From assembly GCF_914767665.1 (NCBI RefSeq), contig NC_059505.1:31493506-31557505 (forward strand): 64,000 nt of DNA. The letters are read 5' to 3'. This document shows, in pieces, positions 32,526 through 42,364 of the stretch. A program made the translations under genes and the position numbers. Under the pieces are notes generated by a model that did not search any database, was not told the DNA's origin, and worked only from the letters and a program-made list of their open reading frames with translations. Source of the stretch: Harmonia axyridis (taxonomy: Eukaryota > Arthropoda > Insecta > Coleoptera > Coccinellidae). Positions within the stretch are counted from its first letter, which is position 1; each line of letters starts with the position of its first letter.

Positions 32526-34936
32526 GGTTCACGTGAGCGGAGCATTGTATTTTGCGATTGATTCTTTGAGCATAACTGAAAAAAGACTCATCAATATGAT
32601 TTGTTACCAGCTATCCAAATATGTTATCGGAAAAACTATCGAACACAGGTATTGAAAGCTATTGAGGAAAATTTTGAACACAAACGTATTTGTTACTGAA
32701 ATATGTGACAGAGAGTATGAATGATGTGTTCATATCAACGTTGAATAGATACGTGATGATATAGTAATTAAAAACGTAAAACGTGTACTATAGATAAGTG
32801 GTTATTGAATGGTTTTAATGGAATGTTGAAATAACGTTCAATATCAGCATATTAATAATATGTACAAAATAACGTATAATAGTTATTACAAAACTCGTTT
32901 CAAAATTAACCGTTGAGAAAATACGTTCAGTCATACCTACGTATGCCCAATGGGATAAACACTTCGGACAAGATACGCCAGGCTTCAGCTGATTCTGCAG
33001 GAAAAAAAATCAAGGAAGAAGAAGAATATCATGACTACCTCACCTAAGAGAATAGTATGGATGTACATCGAACGCACTTTTCAGAACAACTGTATCAAAA
33101 ATGAAAATATCCATTTTGGTTGCTAACCTCCGACTTGGAGAAAGCACTCAAGGAAGAAGTATGATTTTGAAAAGTTCATTCAAAAGGAAAGTCTAAGAAC
33201 GGTTCAAACGATTGAATCACAGTATATATAAGAAATTGTGACTGCGCTTATCAAAAAAATGCAAAAACATGCGTTAAGAAACCTGAAATGAAATTGAGAA
33301 TAATCGTATTTCTTCAACTGAAACTGAGACGAAAAATGAAAAGTAAACTGAAATGACATGCGATATGAAGTGACCTTTAGAAGCGCATTTGCATATTCCT
33401 AAGAGTCAGCACATCCGTCATCTGCCTGGTCCGGACATGGCGAGTTTCTTTCTTGGACGCGGTCGCGGAGGCAGCGCTAATTTTCTCACTAGAAAGTCAT
33501 GCGCATGCAAACAGAATGAGCGCGGTCGCCCAAATAATAACTCGGCCCTCCTCGTCCGAGGCACTGTCTCTCTTTTTCTCGCCCGTCGCTCCGGCCGACT
33601 TGATCAATATCCCTCCTTGGGCCCCCTCGTCCCAGTCTTAATTAGGAGTTGGAATCTGTGGCGGACACACATAAGGGACCCTAGACCAATATGCAGGACC
33701 CTCAACTTCAGGAGATCGCCCCCACACCCCTGCCTGAACCCTAACTCTCCCCGCTTCTGTACGTACGATACTTGCCGCGCTGTTCATTTATGAACGATTC
33801 ATTTTCAGTTTCTGGGGATAACATTATTAAAATATCGCATTAATACGCGAAATCGCATTTGCGTTTCGAATGAAAACAAACGACGGTTGTGGTCCTGTTT
33901 CATTTGCGGGTTGGGCACAAAGTAGAGGACAATAATGGAGGTATGTGGACTGTTGAGATTCGGACATTTTTCTTCCCCTTTGTTAGGGACTCAAGGACTG
34001 GGAATTGTCAATTTGGAGTTGGGAGAGTTTGTTTGCATGATTTTGGTTGGAGAGGACTTGTGTGGTCTTTGATCGGAATATCGGTAGACAATTTCTTGCG
34101 TTTTCTTTCGTTTTTCAGTGAATATCTTCAACTTTTTGTTGGTTTAGTGTTCATTCTGTCTCCTCATGTTTTTCTTATAGCATTATGAAAATCTTCAACT
34201 CTATGGTGGAATGGTCTGCAGTCTGCTTCTTTAAATAAGAAGATTGCTTCCGATTGGTGGTTGAACCTTCATTCTGATTCTTTGAATTCTTGATGTTATT
34301 TTTTTTTATTAAAATATCACATTATTAGGAATAACTTTTGATTGAAACAATTTATAAATGCAAATTTACAGCAGCCGATATATTCGATGAAATCTAATGA
34401 ATCTGCAGAAAAAATCAGAATATAGCAGTTCTACATAAATGGAACATACAAAGAAAGAGTATAAACGGCATCAACGAATCTAAGAACACTAGTATATTGT
34501 CATCTAGATATATATGGAACTCATATCTCTCATTTCTTATTAAAAATTCATAGGTAAACAGAATCCTTTTTTCCTTCACCCAGCTCCTGATGTGATATTT
34601 CCGTTTTTCGATTTCTTTTATTTCTCTTGGAATCTCCCCATAAATTCGTGGGACGGGGTATGTATTTGCAATCCTTTTTTTGCATTTGTAGCACAGTAGT
34701 GATTTCTTCTTTCTCGTTTCGTAATTATGTGTACTCAGTTGGAGTTAAATTTTTTTGGATCAGGTTGTAGTTAACATCTGAAAAACGAATAATTCATGAG
34801 GATTATTGGCTTTAGAGAATGCATACAGGTCATCTGATGACACAACTATGGTTTTCTGAAGATAACTCGCAATATAATATAATATCCATTTGTGTACTAC
34901 CTGAACTCTTCTCATGTGAAATTGGTAAGCTCCGCC
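32526..34936. other. No gene; GC-rich island 33370-33800
   Basis: Bases 32526-33360 are AT-rich and featureless. Bases 33370-33800 are the most CG-dinucleotide-rich stretch in this part of the window, with a 134-codon and a 62-codon overlapping + frame but no domain. It could be a promoter-like or conserved non-coding island. Bases 33889-34188 are open (+, 99 codons) and hydrophobic toward the end, unrecognised. The rest is AT-rich. Confidence 0.3.
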
Positions 34937-36571
34937 CCATGCCAGTATTCTATATTTTAAATTTATGAGATTGACAAAGTCCAGTATATATTAACATTAT
35001 CTTTTGTTAAAAAAAAACACCTTAGTTCAGCTACTGAAATGCCTACATTATGTACTTGGCTCCAAGAATTGATTTTTGCTGTCGACTTGTAAATTGCTCC
35101 GTTTGATAACATGCAAATGATAAATATTTCGTTTTTCATACTAAGTTCAGCATTCTCACGTGAACTGACAATTTCAGCGTGTTTTAGGTAACTTTGCAGG
35201 ACTAGCAAAAAGTCATTACAAATATGTATATAATGTAGTGAACAACTCAGATGAATTCGTAAATGTTTGGACATCACAGATAAATATAAAGAAATATAAT
35301 TCTGGTTATTCCAGGTCACTCAAAATTTTATGTATTGTATTATGAATCTTCTTCCTTATTACAAAAATTCTCATCTTGTACAAGCTTCATCCCATGCCAG
35401 TATTCCATATCGTCGGCTGAGAGTGTAAATCTGCTATGTCCATAATGAACAATTTTACATGAGACCAAAAAAGCCGTACAGTAAAGTGTTATAATAATAA
35501 TAATAAGAGAGTTTATCGATGAAAATACATTCAATAAACTCTGTTGAATGTATTTTCATCAATAAACTCTCTTATTATTATTATTATAACACTTTACTGT
35601 ACGGTTTTTTTGGTCTTCTGTAAAATTGCTGATTATGGACATAGCAGATTTACACTCCTAGCCGACGATATTTTATATTTATGAAGCTGACAAAGAGAGT
35701 ATATATTATCATCATTTTTCGTTAAAAAGAGGCCTTAGTTTACCTAATAAATTGCCTACATCATGTACTCGTCTTCAGGAATTCATTTTTGCAGTCGACT
35801 TCAAATTGCCAATTGTTGGAAGTCCCGTTTGATACCATGCAAATGGTAAATATTTCGTTTTTCACACTAAGTTCAGTATTCTCACGTGAACTGACAATTT
35901 CAGCATGTTATGGGTAACTTTGCAGGACTAGCAAAAAGTCACTACAAATATGCATATAATGTAGTGAACAACTCAGATGAATTTGTAAATGTTTGGACAT
36001 CACAGATAAATATAAAGAAATATAATTCTTGTTATTCCAGGTCACTCAAAATATTATGTATTGTATTATGAATCTTCTTCCTCATTACAAAAACTCACAT
36101 TTTGTACAAGCTTCATCCCATGCCAGTATTCCATATTTTATATTTATGAAGCTGACAAAGAGACTATATTTTCATCATCTTTCGTTAAGAAGAGGTCTTA
36201 GTTTACCTAATAAATTTCCTACATCATCTACTCGGCTCCAGGAATTGATTCTTGCTGTCGACCTCTAAATGGTCAATTGTTGGCGATTCCGTTTCATACC
36301 ATGGTAATTATTTCATTTTTTATATTGAGATCAGTATTCTCACGTGAACTGACAATTTTAGCGTGTTATGGGTGACTTTGCAGGACTAGCAAAAAGTCAC
36401 TACAAATATGTCTATAATATAGTGAACAACTTAGGTGAATTTGTAAATGTTTGGACATCACATAAATATAAATAAATATAATACTCGTTATTCCAGGTCA
36501 CTCAAAATAGCTCTCTGTATTATGAATCTTCTTCCTTATAACAAAAATTCACATTTTGTACAAGCTTCATC
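34937..36571 (+). repeat. Tandem array of three 455-470 bp units
   Basis: Units start at CCATGCCAGTATTC: 34937-35391, 35392-36117 (containing a 257-bp insertion) and 36118-36571. Each unit contains, in order, TATTTATGA.. then TGACAAAG, CCTACAT.ATGTACT, the block TTCTCACGTGAACTGACAAT (with a CACGTG E-box palindrome), TTTGCAGGACTAGCAAAAAG, TTGTAAATGTTTGGACATCA, GTCACTCAAAAT and TTTTGTACAAGCTTCATC. Divergence between units is moderate. A diverged partial unit is at 32333-32525. No coding frame is conserved between units. A low-copy satellite-like array or local segmental triplication. Confidence 0.85.
35411..35667. mobile_element. 257-bp palindromic MITE inside the tandem array
   Basis: It is inserted 19 bp into unit 2. 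Edges are CGTCGGCTGAGAGTGTAAAT and, inverted, CGTCGGCTAGGAGTGTAAAT. Direct flanking ATAT at 35407-35410 and 35668-35671 fits a target duplication, since the same position in unit 3 reads CCATATTTTATATT uninterrupted. The element is an almost complete inverted repeat: arms of about 120 bp, centre TTCAATAAACTCTGTTGAA. It contains an AATAATAAT run in each arm. No coding capacity. Confidence 0.85.
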
Positions 36572-36644
36572 AGTATACAATATATTATTTTTATAAGATT
36601 TTTCATACTAATTGTCAACTTATTTACCCAGAACTACTCATTTG

Positions 36645-36710
36645 TGTATAACAAAATTCGCCTACTGAAAATGACATATGCTCCCTCTAGCTATCTTCAT
36701 TACTCTGAGG
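36645..36710 (+). mobile_element. Terminal scrap of the 592-bp TIR element
   Basis: The words ACAAAATTCGCCTACTGAAA, ATGACATATGCTCCCTCTAG and CATTACTCTGAGG match the right end of the elements at 99-690 and 17777-18369. Only the last 66 bp are present. Confidence 0.7.
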
Positions 36711-37689
36711 ATAAGATCATACAATTGACATTGAAATCAAAATCCTTATAATGACCTCATACAATTGTATATCATATTCTGCTGAATAGATTGTAGAAAA
36801 ATAGAAAATTCTTTCACTTTCCAAATTCAAACTCGAAATCACACAATCTTCACAACGTTAGTCAAATGGCATTCTTCATCGCGTCGACAAATAACCTTAA
36901 TGTCGCCAGAAATCACAGCGAATTCCAGCATACTTAAAATCTATCCATTAAATAGTAGACGACTTTTGCAGTACGTTAATTAAAATCCCTTCTGACATCT
37001 ACAGGGCTGTTGTCGAGGCCGCAAACGAAGATTCCTACGTGATGTGGTTTCCTGAGTGCGAATTGCCACAGCGAGGTCCGCGACATTCTCCCAGCTCCCT
37101 TTAAGCCCGTCTAAGTCCCCCTGAAGTTCGCTGAAATCTCCAGAATGGAGTTAATTACTCCAGAGGAAATATCACGTTTTGTGCCGAATTGACATGTGGA
37201 AAAGTCGATCGATTTCGGGTGGAAAGTCATTTTGAAGCCATTTTCCATTTGGGATTAGTACTCTAAGTCGGCTGTCTTTCCAATATTTCCATGCAGTACA
37301 CCACATGATGTCCGATTGTAAATTTGTGTTTTCAACATTGAATAAAGGAAAATTTGAAGAGGAGGCGATATTATGGCTCTCTGAAAATGTTACATTAGTC
37401 ACTATGTCGAGGTGAGGTGAGCACACCGAGGAAGGCGTTTGAAGAATGTGAGATTTTCACTTTACGTGCATCAACATTTTTGATCTTAAATTGTGTATCA
37501 GCAAAAACTACATATGTATATCAGAACTCAACACTAACTTTAGCCTATTAGATAGACATTTGAACGTTTTGTATAGAGCAGACAAAAATATAAGGAATAT
37601 TAGGGAAACTTTTTTCCGAATTGATAGCACAAAATTGGCATAATTGACAATGATGAAAAAACTTTTCGTGCAAAATAGCCATTTACATT
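36711..37689. other. GC-richer island 36990-37440, no gene
   Basis: No transposon motif between 36711 and 37560. The minus-strand open frame at 37172-37426 (84 codons) shows no domain. Probably single-copy host DNA flanked by AT-rich sequence. Confidence 0.3.
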
Positions 37690-38225
37690 TTCTGATTAAC
37701 TCCTGCAGAGAACAGAATAAGATTCAAGACCTTCTGAATAAAGTGGATATCCTTATGCCATATGCTTCATAGATTTACAAAAAGTATTTTACCAGGTCAA
37801 GCTACAGGATGTTGTCCATTTACTCCACAGAAGACATGTGCCTTTCAACCCAATTTAGGTCATTGAAAACATACAAAACACAAGCTGGAATTGTCGGAGA
37901 ACAGACCGAATCAATTGCCGTTGGCAATGGGATACGATAGGGCAACTCCTTTTTGATATAATTATGGAAGAAATTATAAACCAAGCACGTCGCTTAAATG
38001 GATATAAAATGGGAAAAAGTAATATCACAATTCTATGTTACGCCATTGATGCTGTGCTTGTTGCGCAAAATGAAGACGATCTCTAGAGATTGCTGTTACG
38101 TTTTAACTGTGTAGCCAAGTCTCTGAGCATGGTCATTTCTACATCCAAAACAAAAATCTTGACAACATCTAAAATACCAATCAGGTGCAACTTTTTTGTC
38201 GATGATCAAATAAAACAGCTGCAGA
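37690..38225 (+). pseudogene. LINE reverse transcriptase remnant (YAID variant)
   Basis: The + strand reads KVFYQVKLQDVVHLLHRR (counterpart of KAFD.V....L), IGQLLFDIIMEEIINQARRL (after the degraded QG..LSP box), NGYKMGKSNITILCYAIDAV (the YADD box with the first Asp changed to Ile), LVAQNEDDL, then SMVISTSKTKILTTSKIPIR. Order and content match the palm and early thumb of a non-LTR polymerase, distinct from the Jockey-type copies. Two stops and a frameshift are visible. It stops at 38225, where an oppositely oriented LINE tail begins. Confidence 0.75.
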
Positions 38226-38230
38226 CCTAT

Positions 38231-38345
38231 CATGACATCTTCTTCTTCTTCTTCAGCCACTGTCCATCCATTGTCGGATATAGGCCTCTTCCAGGTTTTT
38301 CCATGCCACACGATCTGTTGCCAATCTCATCCACTGTCTTCCTGC
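38231..38345 (-). pseudogene. LINE 3' tail with GAA microsatellite
   Basis: Minus strand reads GRQWMRLATDRVAWKNLEEA, then YIRQWMDSG followed by a stop and a run of GAAGAAGAAGAAG. This is the extreme C-terminus plus 3' tail of a non-LTR element (..W...A.DR..W..LEEAYV.QW...G). Only about 30 codons remain. Confidence 0.7.
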
Positions 38346-38499
38346 TGTATCATGACCTACACAGCAGAAACCAGGCCAGAAACGGCAAGAAGCAGAAGGG
38401 TCTTGGAGGTTGGCGAAATGAAGATCTTATGAAGAATCACTGAAAAACTTTACTAGACAGAGAACGACATGACAACAATAGACGATCATGTAAAGTGGA

Positions 38500-38722
38500 T
38501 AACAACAATGATTGGGCATTAGGTAGAAAGAAGGAGTGGAATGAGCACATTAACCGATTGGACCAACAAAGAATGGTAAGAGTAGCACGTATTGGGAGAA
38601 GACGTAAAGGAAGATCACGAAAGAGATGGGGCGACAATCTCACCGTCAATCAAGACTAGCCAGGTTGTGAAGAATAAACAGCACAACACCTATAATAGAG
38701 ATGGAAGAAGAAGAAGAATATG
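38500..38722 (+). pseudogene. LINE 3' tail with GAA microsatellite, opposite strand
   Basis: The + strand reads KKEWNEHINRLDQQRMVRVA, IGRRRKGRSRKRWGDNLTV and NQD followed by a stop, then a short untranslated stretch and GGAAGAAGAAGAAGAAT. This matches the end of non-LTR polymerases (W..HI.RM...R.V..A....PIG.R..GRPRKRW.DNL). It faces away from the tail at 38231-38345, so two independent insertions lie back to back. Confidence 0.75.
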
Positions 38723-38744
38723 CATATAAACTTCCAATACGTCT

Positions 38745-38895
38745 ACGGTTCGTCTTATCATTATTTGATTTAAACTTACCTTATATCTTCAGCCACTGAC
38801 TGATTTCTTTGGTACCTAGTACATTCAGAAAATTCTAATTGCAGTACAGATCTGATATCAACCGATATCACGTATAGCGGTGAACTAAATGAACG
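38745..38895. repeat. Diverged copy of the repeat seen at 43.9 and 44.3 kb
   Basis: It shares CCAATACGTCTACGGTTCG, a CAGCCACTGACTGATTTCTT segment (elsewhere GAGCCACTCGTYGGTTTCCC), AGTACATTCAGAAAATTCTA and CGTATAGCGGTGAAC with 43900-44110 and 44340-44520. Identity is only moderate. No coding capacity. Confidence 0.5.
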
Positions 38896-39834
38896 CACTG
38901 GTACAAGCATTCCTGGTGCAGAAGAACATTAGAAATTCACCTCCTTCTTGTTTTTTTACTGTAACTCTCATTACTGATTCATTTCCAGGGCTTCTACGAG
39001 TAGTCTTGGAAAAAATTCGGTAGTTGTTACCGCTAAATAGCGATCACCAATGGGCGGAGAATCAAACCACGATTTCAGGTCCCAGTTCCTCCCATCTGAG
39101 AACTGCGAAATTATGAGTTAACCTGATATCCAAATCAATACGGGAAGGCATGAATAAATAAACGGCCCGATCCAGACTTCCTCCCCTATGGCAACAAAAT
39201 AACTTTTAAATTCGCTTCTGATATTTACGTCTAGCGACGGCCAAATGAGACATCTCGATTCCGCCCGACTCGATTACATAATGAAGGGGGCCCCTTCGTT
39301 ATGTAATCGATTAGCTTCCGCAAATCGGCGATCCGGATATCGTCGGGGGAAAACAAAACTCGACAATTCGGAATTCAAGAAGCGAAAACCTTTCCATAAT
39401 CGGATCGTTTTCAGAATTTTCAGGGAGGAAATGATACCATGCGAACAGCAGTTATCAAGAGCTCTTAAGCCCGCATTCATCGGTCCCAGATGGGCTGTAA
39501 AAGGGTTACCAAGGTCTGATAATTTAGTATACCTTGACTGTATTGCCGGGATGTGTAATAAAAAAGAAATCAGATCCATTATTGCGCGGTGGCGAGTTTT
39601 TGAATTATTCATTTCCGGGGGAAAGAGTTAAATTATCGGCCTGTCTCTTTTGAAGCGCGAGGTCGATTCTCTCAGCGATTCATTATTGTTGCTCTTAAAC
39701 TTGAAGTCATGCTGAGTGGGAATTTGGAAAAATTTGATCAAGGTTTTAATGAATTGCGGTGCTTGAATTAATCATTATGCAATTCCAGAAGATATAAAAA
39801 ATTAGCCCATATGGTTCTATATTGAATACTCTGT
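38896..39834. other. GC-richer island with a 41-bp palindrome
   Basis: Bases 39130-39680 are GC-richer. Open frames of 128 codons (+, 39245-39631) and 112 codons (-, 39274-39612) overlap almost fully, which is typical of chance opening in GC-rich DNA; neither has a domain. The palindrome at 39270-39310 is listed separately. Probably single-copy host DNA. Confidence 0.35.
39270..39310. repeat. 41-bp near-perfect palindrome
   Basis: TCGATTACATAATGAAGGGG, one central G, then the inverse CCCCTTCGTTATGTAATCGA: 19 of 20 base pairs match, the exception being a T-G pair. It lies in a GC-richer, apparently non-repetitive island. Confidence 0.85.
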
Positions 39835-40722
39835 GACATGAAAAATCCACACCAAGAAGGATTTTGGAACTTGGCACAGATGTTCAACTAGTGAGAGGTA
39901 GGAATTTATCAAAACTTGAAAAAAATTAAACGAAAAATAAAGGTTTTCTCATCAATAATGTGTAACATCACCCTTATGAGTTTGATTAACACTTATGCAC
40001 CCTTTTTGACATGGATTTCATGAGGAGATCCATTTCCTCCTGAAGTATTGCATATCAGAGAGCATCTAGTATTAGTAGTGTCCATAATTGCTTCAGTCTT
40101 CTACCCATCAGGTCTTCTATCTCTTGAAGGAATGGAAGGATGAGGGGCTCTATAACTTCATTATCATCTGAGTGGACATTCCAATTACCAACTGAGACTA
40201 CTTCCATAACCAAAAGCGACCCATACCATAACGCCTACATTGTGGTCCACAGGCAACTCAACAAGCTGTATGTTGTGACGTTCTCCATGTCTACGTCTGA
40301 CCATCATGTGACCATCGTGCATTCCTAAGTAGATTTGGGATTCATCACTGAAAACCACACTCTGCCATTTCACGTGGCAGTCACAAGGTTATCATTCCAA
40401 ACGTAGCTGTCGGAGACGAGCTATCAGCAGAAGCACAAGATGTTGTCGATAGGACTGCAATCCAAAAGCTCAAATTCGACGGTAAACTATATGAAAGGTT
40501 CCAGGAGGTCCTTCTTATCGAAACCATTGATTGACTATTGATCTTGAACCTCATTTATCTGTCTTAGCTCCCCACTTTCACATCTAAGATGTTCTTGACC
40601 TACGACAGAGGATTGGTTTAACAATTTTTCTGGAAGAATAACCACCTTCACGTTTCAATAATGCAACCTCTGTTGAATTCACTCAGTTGCCTATAATTTG
40701 TACGTTGTCGCGCTCTAGGCAT
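39835..40722 (-). pseudogene. Tc1-like transposon, catalytic core deleted
   Basis: Minus strand from a start codon at 40720-40722: MPRARQRTNYRQLSEFNRGC (N-terminal helix-turn-helix lead of Tc1 transposases). After a large deletion comes RQHLVLLLIARLRQLRLE, then WQSVVFSDESQIYLGMHDGH (first Asp) and NVGVMVWVAFGYGS, then EPLILPFLQEIED joined directly to LMGRRLKQLW, AILQEEMDLLMKSMSKRVHK and a stop. The segment with the second Asp and the catalytic Glu is missing between LQEIED and LMGRR. Stops and frame breaks add to this. The 3' end is around 39835-39960. This copy is distinct from the Tc1 at 25325 but of the same broad type. Confidence 0.8.
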
Positions 40723-40839
40723 AATCGGAACATCAAAAGGCAAGGAAGAATTGCAAAAACGCCAAAAATTGCAACCAAAAGCGAAACCGAAGTAGACTTG
40801 ATCTTTCGAGAAATATACCAAATCATTAATGTTGTAACA

Positions 40840-41075
40840 AGTTAAAAGAAGCTATAAAAGAAGCTCTGAAAATTCAAGACATAGTAAGATTCACGAGAGC
40901 TAGACGACGATATTGGAGAACCCATGATGGAAGATCGATGTGCGAGATGGGCAAATGATGGAAGTCAGAATTCAAGAAGCCCTCTCGGCTGACCTCCCAA
41001 AAGATGGGACGAAAGCTGGACATCTGCTTCCCAAAAGTCTGAATAGTAGAAGAAACAAGACTACGTCTTAAAAAA
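40840..41075 (+). pseudogene. LINE 3' tail with GAA-rich end
   Basis: The + strand reads RARWANDGSQNSRSPL and PPKRWDESWTSASQK in shifting frames, matching the R...R....P.GRPPKRW.D.. end of non-LTR polymerases, and runs into AAAAAAGAAGAAGAAAAAG. Short and damaged. It is the fourth LINE tail of GAA type in the window. Confidence 0.55.
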
Positions 41076-41717
41076 GAAGAAGAAAAAGAACTTAAACGTC
41101 AAATTTCTCATGACTTCTAGATTATTTTGAATGAATTTTCATTCAGTTATCACCTTCAACTAGTTGAATACTTCGCTACGTTTGCTCAAAAATTTGAATA
41201 CTTCTTAGTGTCAAATATGTCACAGAATATAGTTTCTGAAAGTTATGCTCGGCAAAAAACATATTCAGTAGCAAATAATGAGCCTTTCTTAGAGGTTTCA
41301 CACGACTTTGTCAAAAGATTTGGAGATTATTCGGTCGATTTCTTTTTCAATTACAGTCTTCAGGTCATCCAAGGTCTTCAAACGATGTTCTAAGCCATGT
41401 GCTTTGAGGTTCTCCCATAGATAAAAGCACAGGACCTCAAATCTGGAGAACGCAAAGTCCACTGAAGTTATTTATGCAAAGATATCACCAGACCAAAAAA
41501 CATCTCCTGAAAGCCGGGTCCTTCTTCTTCCTTCTCTCTTCGTGAACTTTCAATTCAAATTGATGCATCAAACATGTTTCATTAAACCTTCAATGCATCC
41601 TTACTCGATTTCATATTGACAAAACAAAATTTTTGGTTTGTTGATAAATACTCGATAAAATCTCAACTTGTTCCTAGACTTCATCACCAATATCTATCTA
41701 CTCCTTTCCTCTTCAAG
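41076..41717. other. No gene recognised; ends in a splice-acceptor tract
   Basis: AT-rich. The 88-codon frame at 41127-41393 has no recognised domain. The last 20 bases (CTACTCCTTTCCTCTTCAAG) form a strong pyrimidine tract with AG, the proposed 3' splice site of the exon that follows. Confidence 0.3.
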
Positions 41718-41984
41718 TTTTCTCCTGATGAAAAACTGATTCAATCTCTCCATCAGGAAATTAAAAAATTAGATCGCTCCCTCGAATCGGAGAAACCGCC
41801 ATCGACATCCCATGAATCCGATGCAGATAAATATGAAGGGTTGAGGGGGTATCATCACTTGAAGAATGATCCGGAAATTTTAATTACGCAATCAAAACCT
41901 CAAGTTGCCCCGAGAAGAGGAATTTTAATGAAACAGGCGATGAGCCAAGGATCGCAGTTAATTACTACTGAATTTAAGAAATGA
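41718..41984 (+). CDS. Candidate terminal coding exon, unknown protein
   Basis: An open stretch of 88 codons ends in TGA and starts right after a pyrimidine-rich tract and AG. Read in phase 0 it begins FSPDEKLIQSLHQEIKKLDR (helical, charged), continues with a polar acidic part (EKPPSTSHESDADKYEGLRG) and ends with basic PQVAPRRGILMKQAMSQGSQ and a final LITTEFKK. The composition is unlike the AT-biased chance frames around it and there is no transposon motif. It would be the cytoplasmic C-terminal tail of a larger protein whose upstream exons were not identified. A + strand ATG at 41616 also opens this frame, but its N-terminal part looks intronic. The family is not recognised. Confidence 0.4.
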   Translation, partial: FSPDEKLIQSLHQEIKKLDRSLESEKPPSTSHESDADKYEGLRGYHHLKNDPEILITQSKPQVAPRRGILMKQAMSQGSQLITTEFKK

Positions 41985-42364
41985 TTAATCGAGTTCTCCA
42001 AGAAATAACACTGAATGGAGCGAAGATGTTCGAACCGGTTTTTCTCATATTGGTTCTGTTCGATTTGACTATGAAATATTATCTGAAAAGAGTTCTCATT
42101 TCAATTGAATTATTATTGTATAGAAATCATGAAATTACATCGAGCATTGAAAAATAACAGGAACATATTTCTATTCAGAATTTTAAAATTCCTGGCTATA
42201 ATCTAGTCGGTTTCTCACCCGACGTTTCGCCTAATTCTGCGGTAATCATCTTCAGACGTTCCTAGGTCGTAAATTGTATCTCGACGCTAGATTTTACTGA
42301 ACTGAATATTCCTTTCGATTCATCTAATAATCAATGCATTTTTTGTTGGGGCTTCATTGTAGAA
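41985..42364. other. 3' flank of candidate exon; hammerhead-like motif
   Basis: AT-rich, without a canonical AATAAA in the first 150 bases after the stop. On the minus strand at 42213-42262 a CTGAAGA box is followed 20 bases later by GAAACGTC, resembling the conserved core of hammerhead ribozymes. The helices are not convincing by eye. See findings. Confidence 0.3.

Noticed and set aside
33389..33793. 134-codon + frame in a CG-rich island
   Set aside because: No domain, Arg/Ser/Pro-rich translation typical of GC-rich non-coding DNA, and an overlapping second + frame of similar quality.
35340..35534. Minus frame of 64 codons starting with a hydrophobic stretch
   Set aside because: It lies across the end of a tandem unit and the palindromic MITE, so it is an accidental frame.
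39245..39631. 128-codon + frame and 112-codon - frame
   Set aside because: They overlap almost completely in GC-richer DNA and include a 41-bp palindrome. Chance opening is more likely than a gene.
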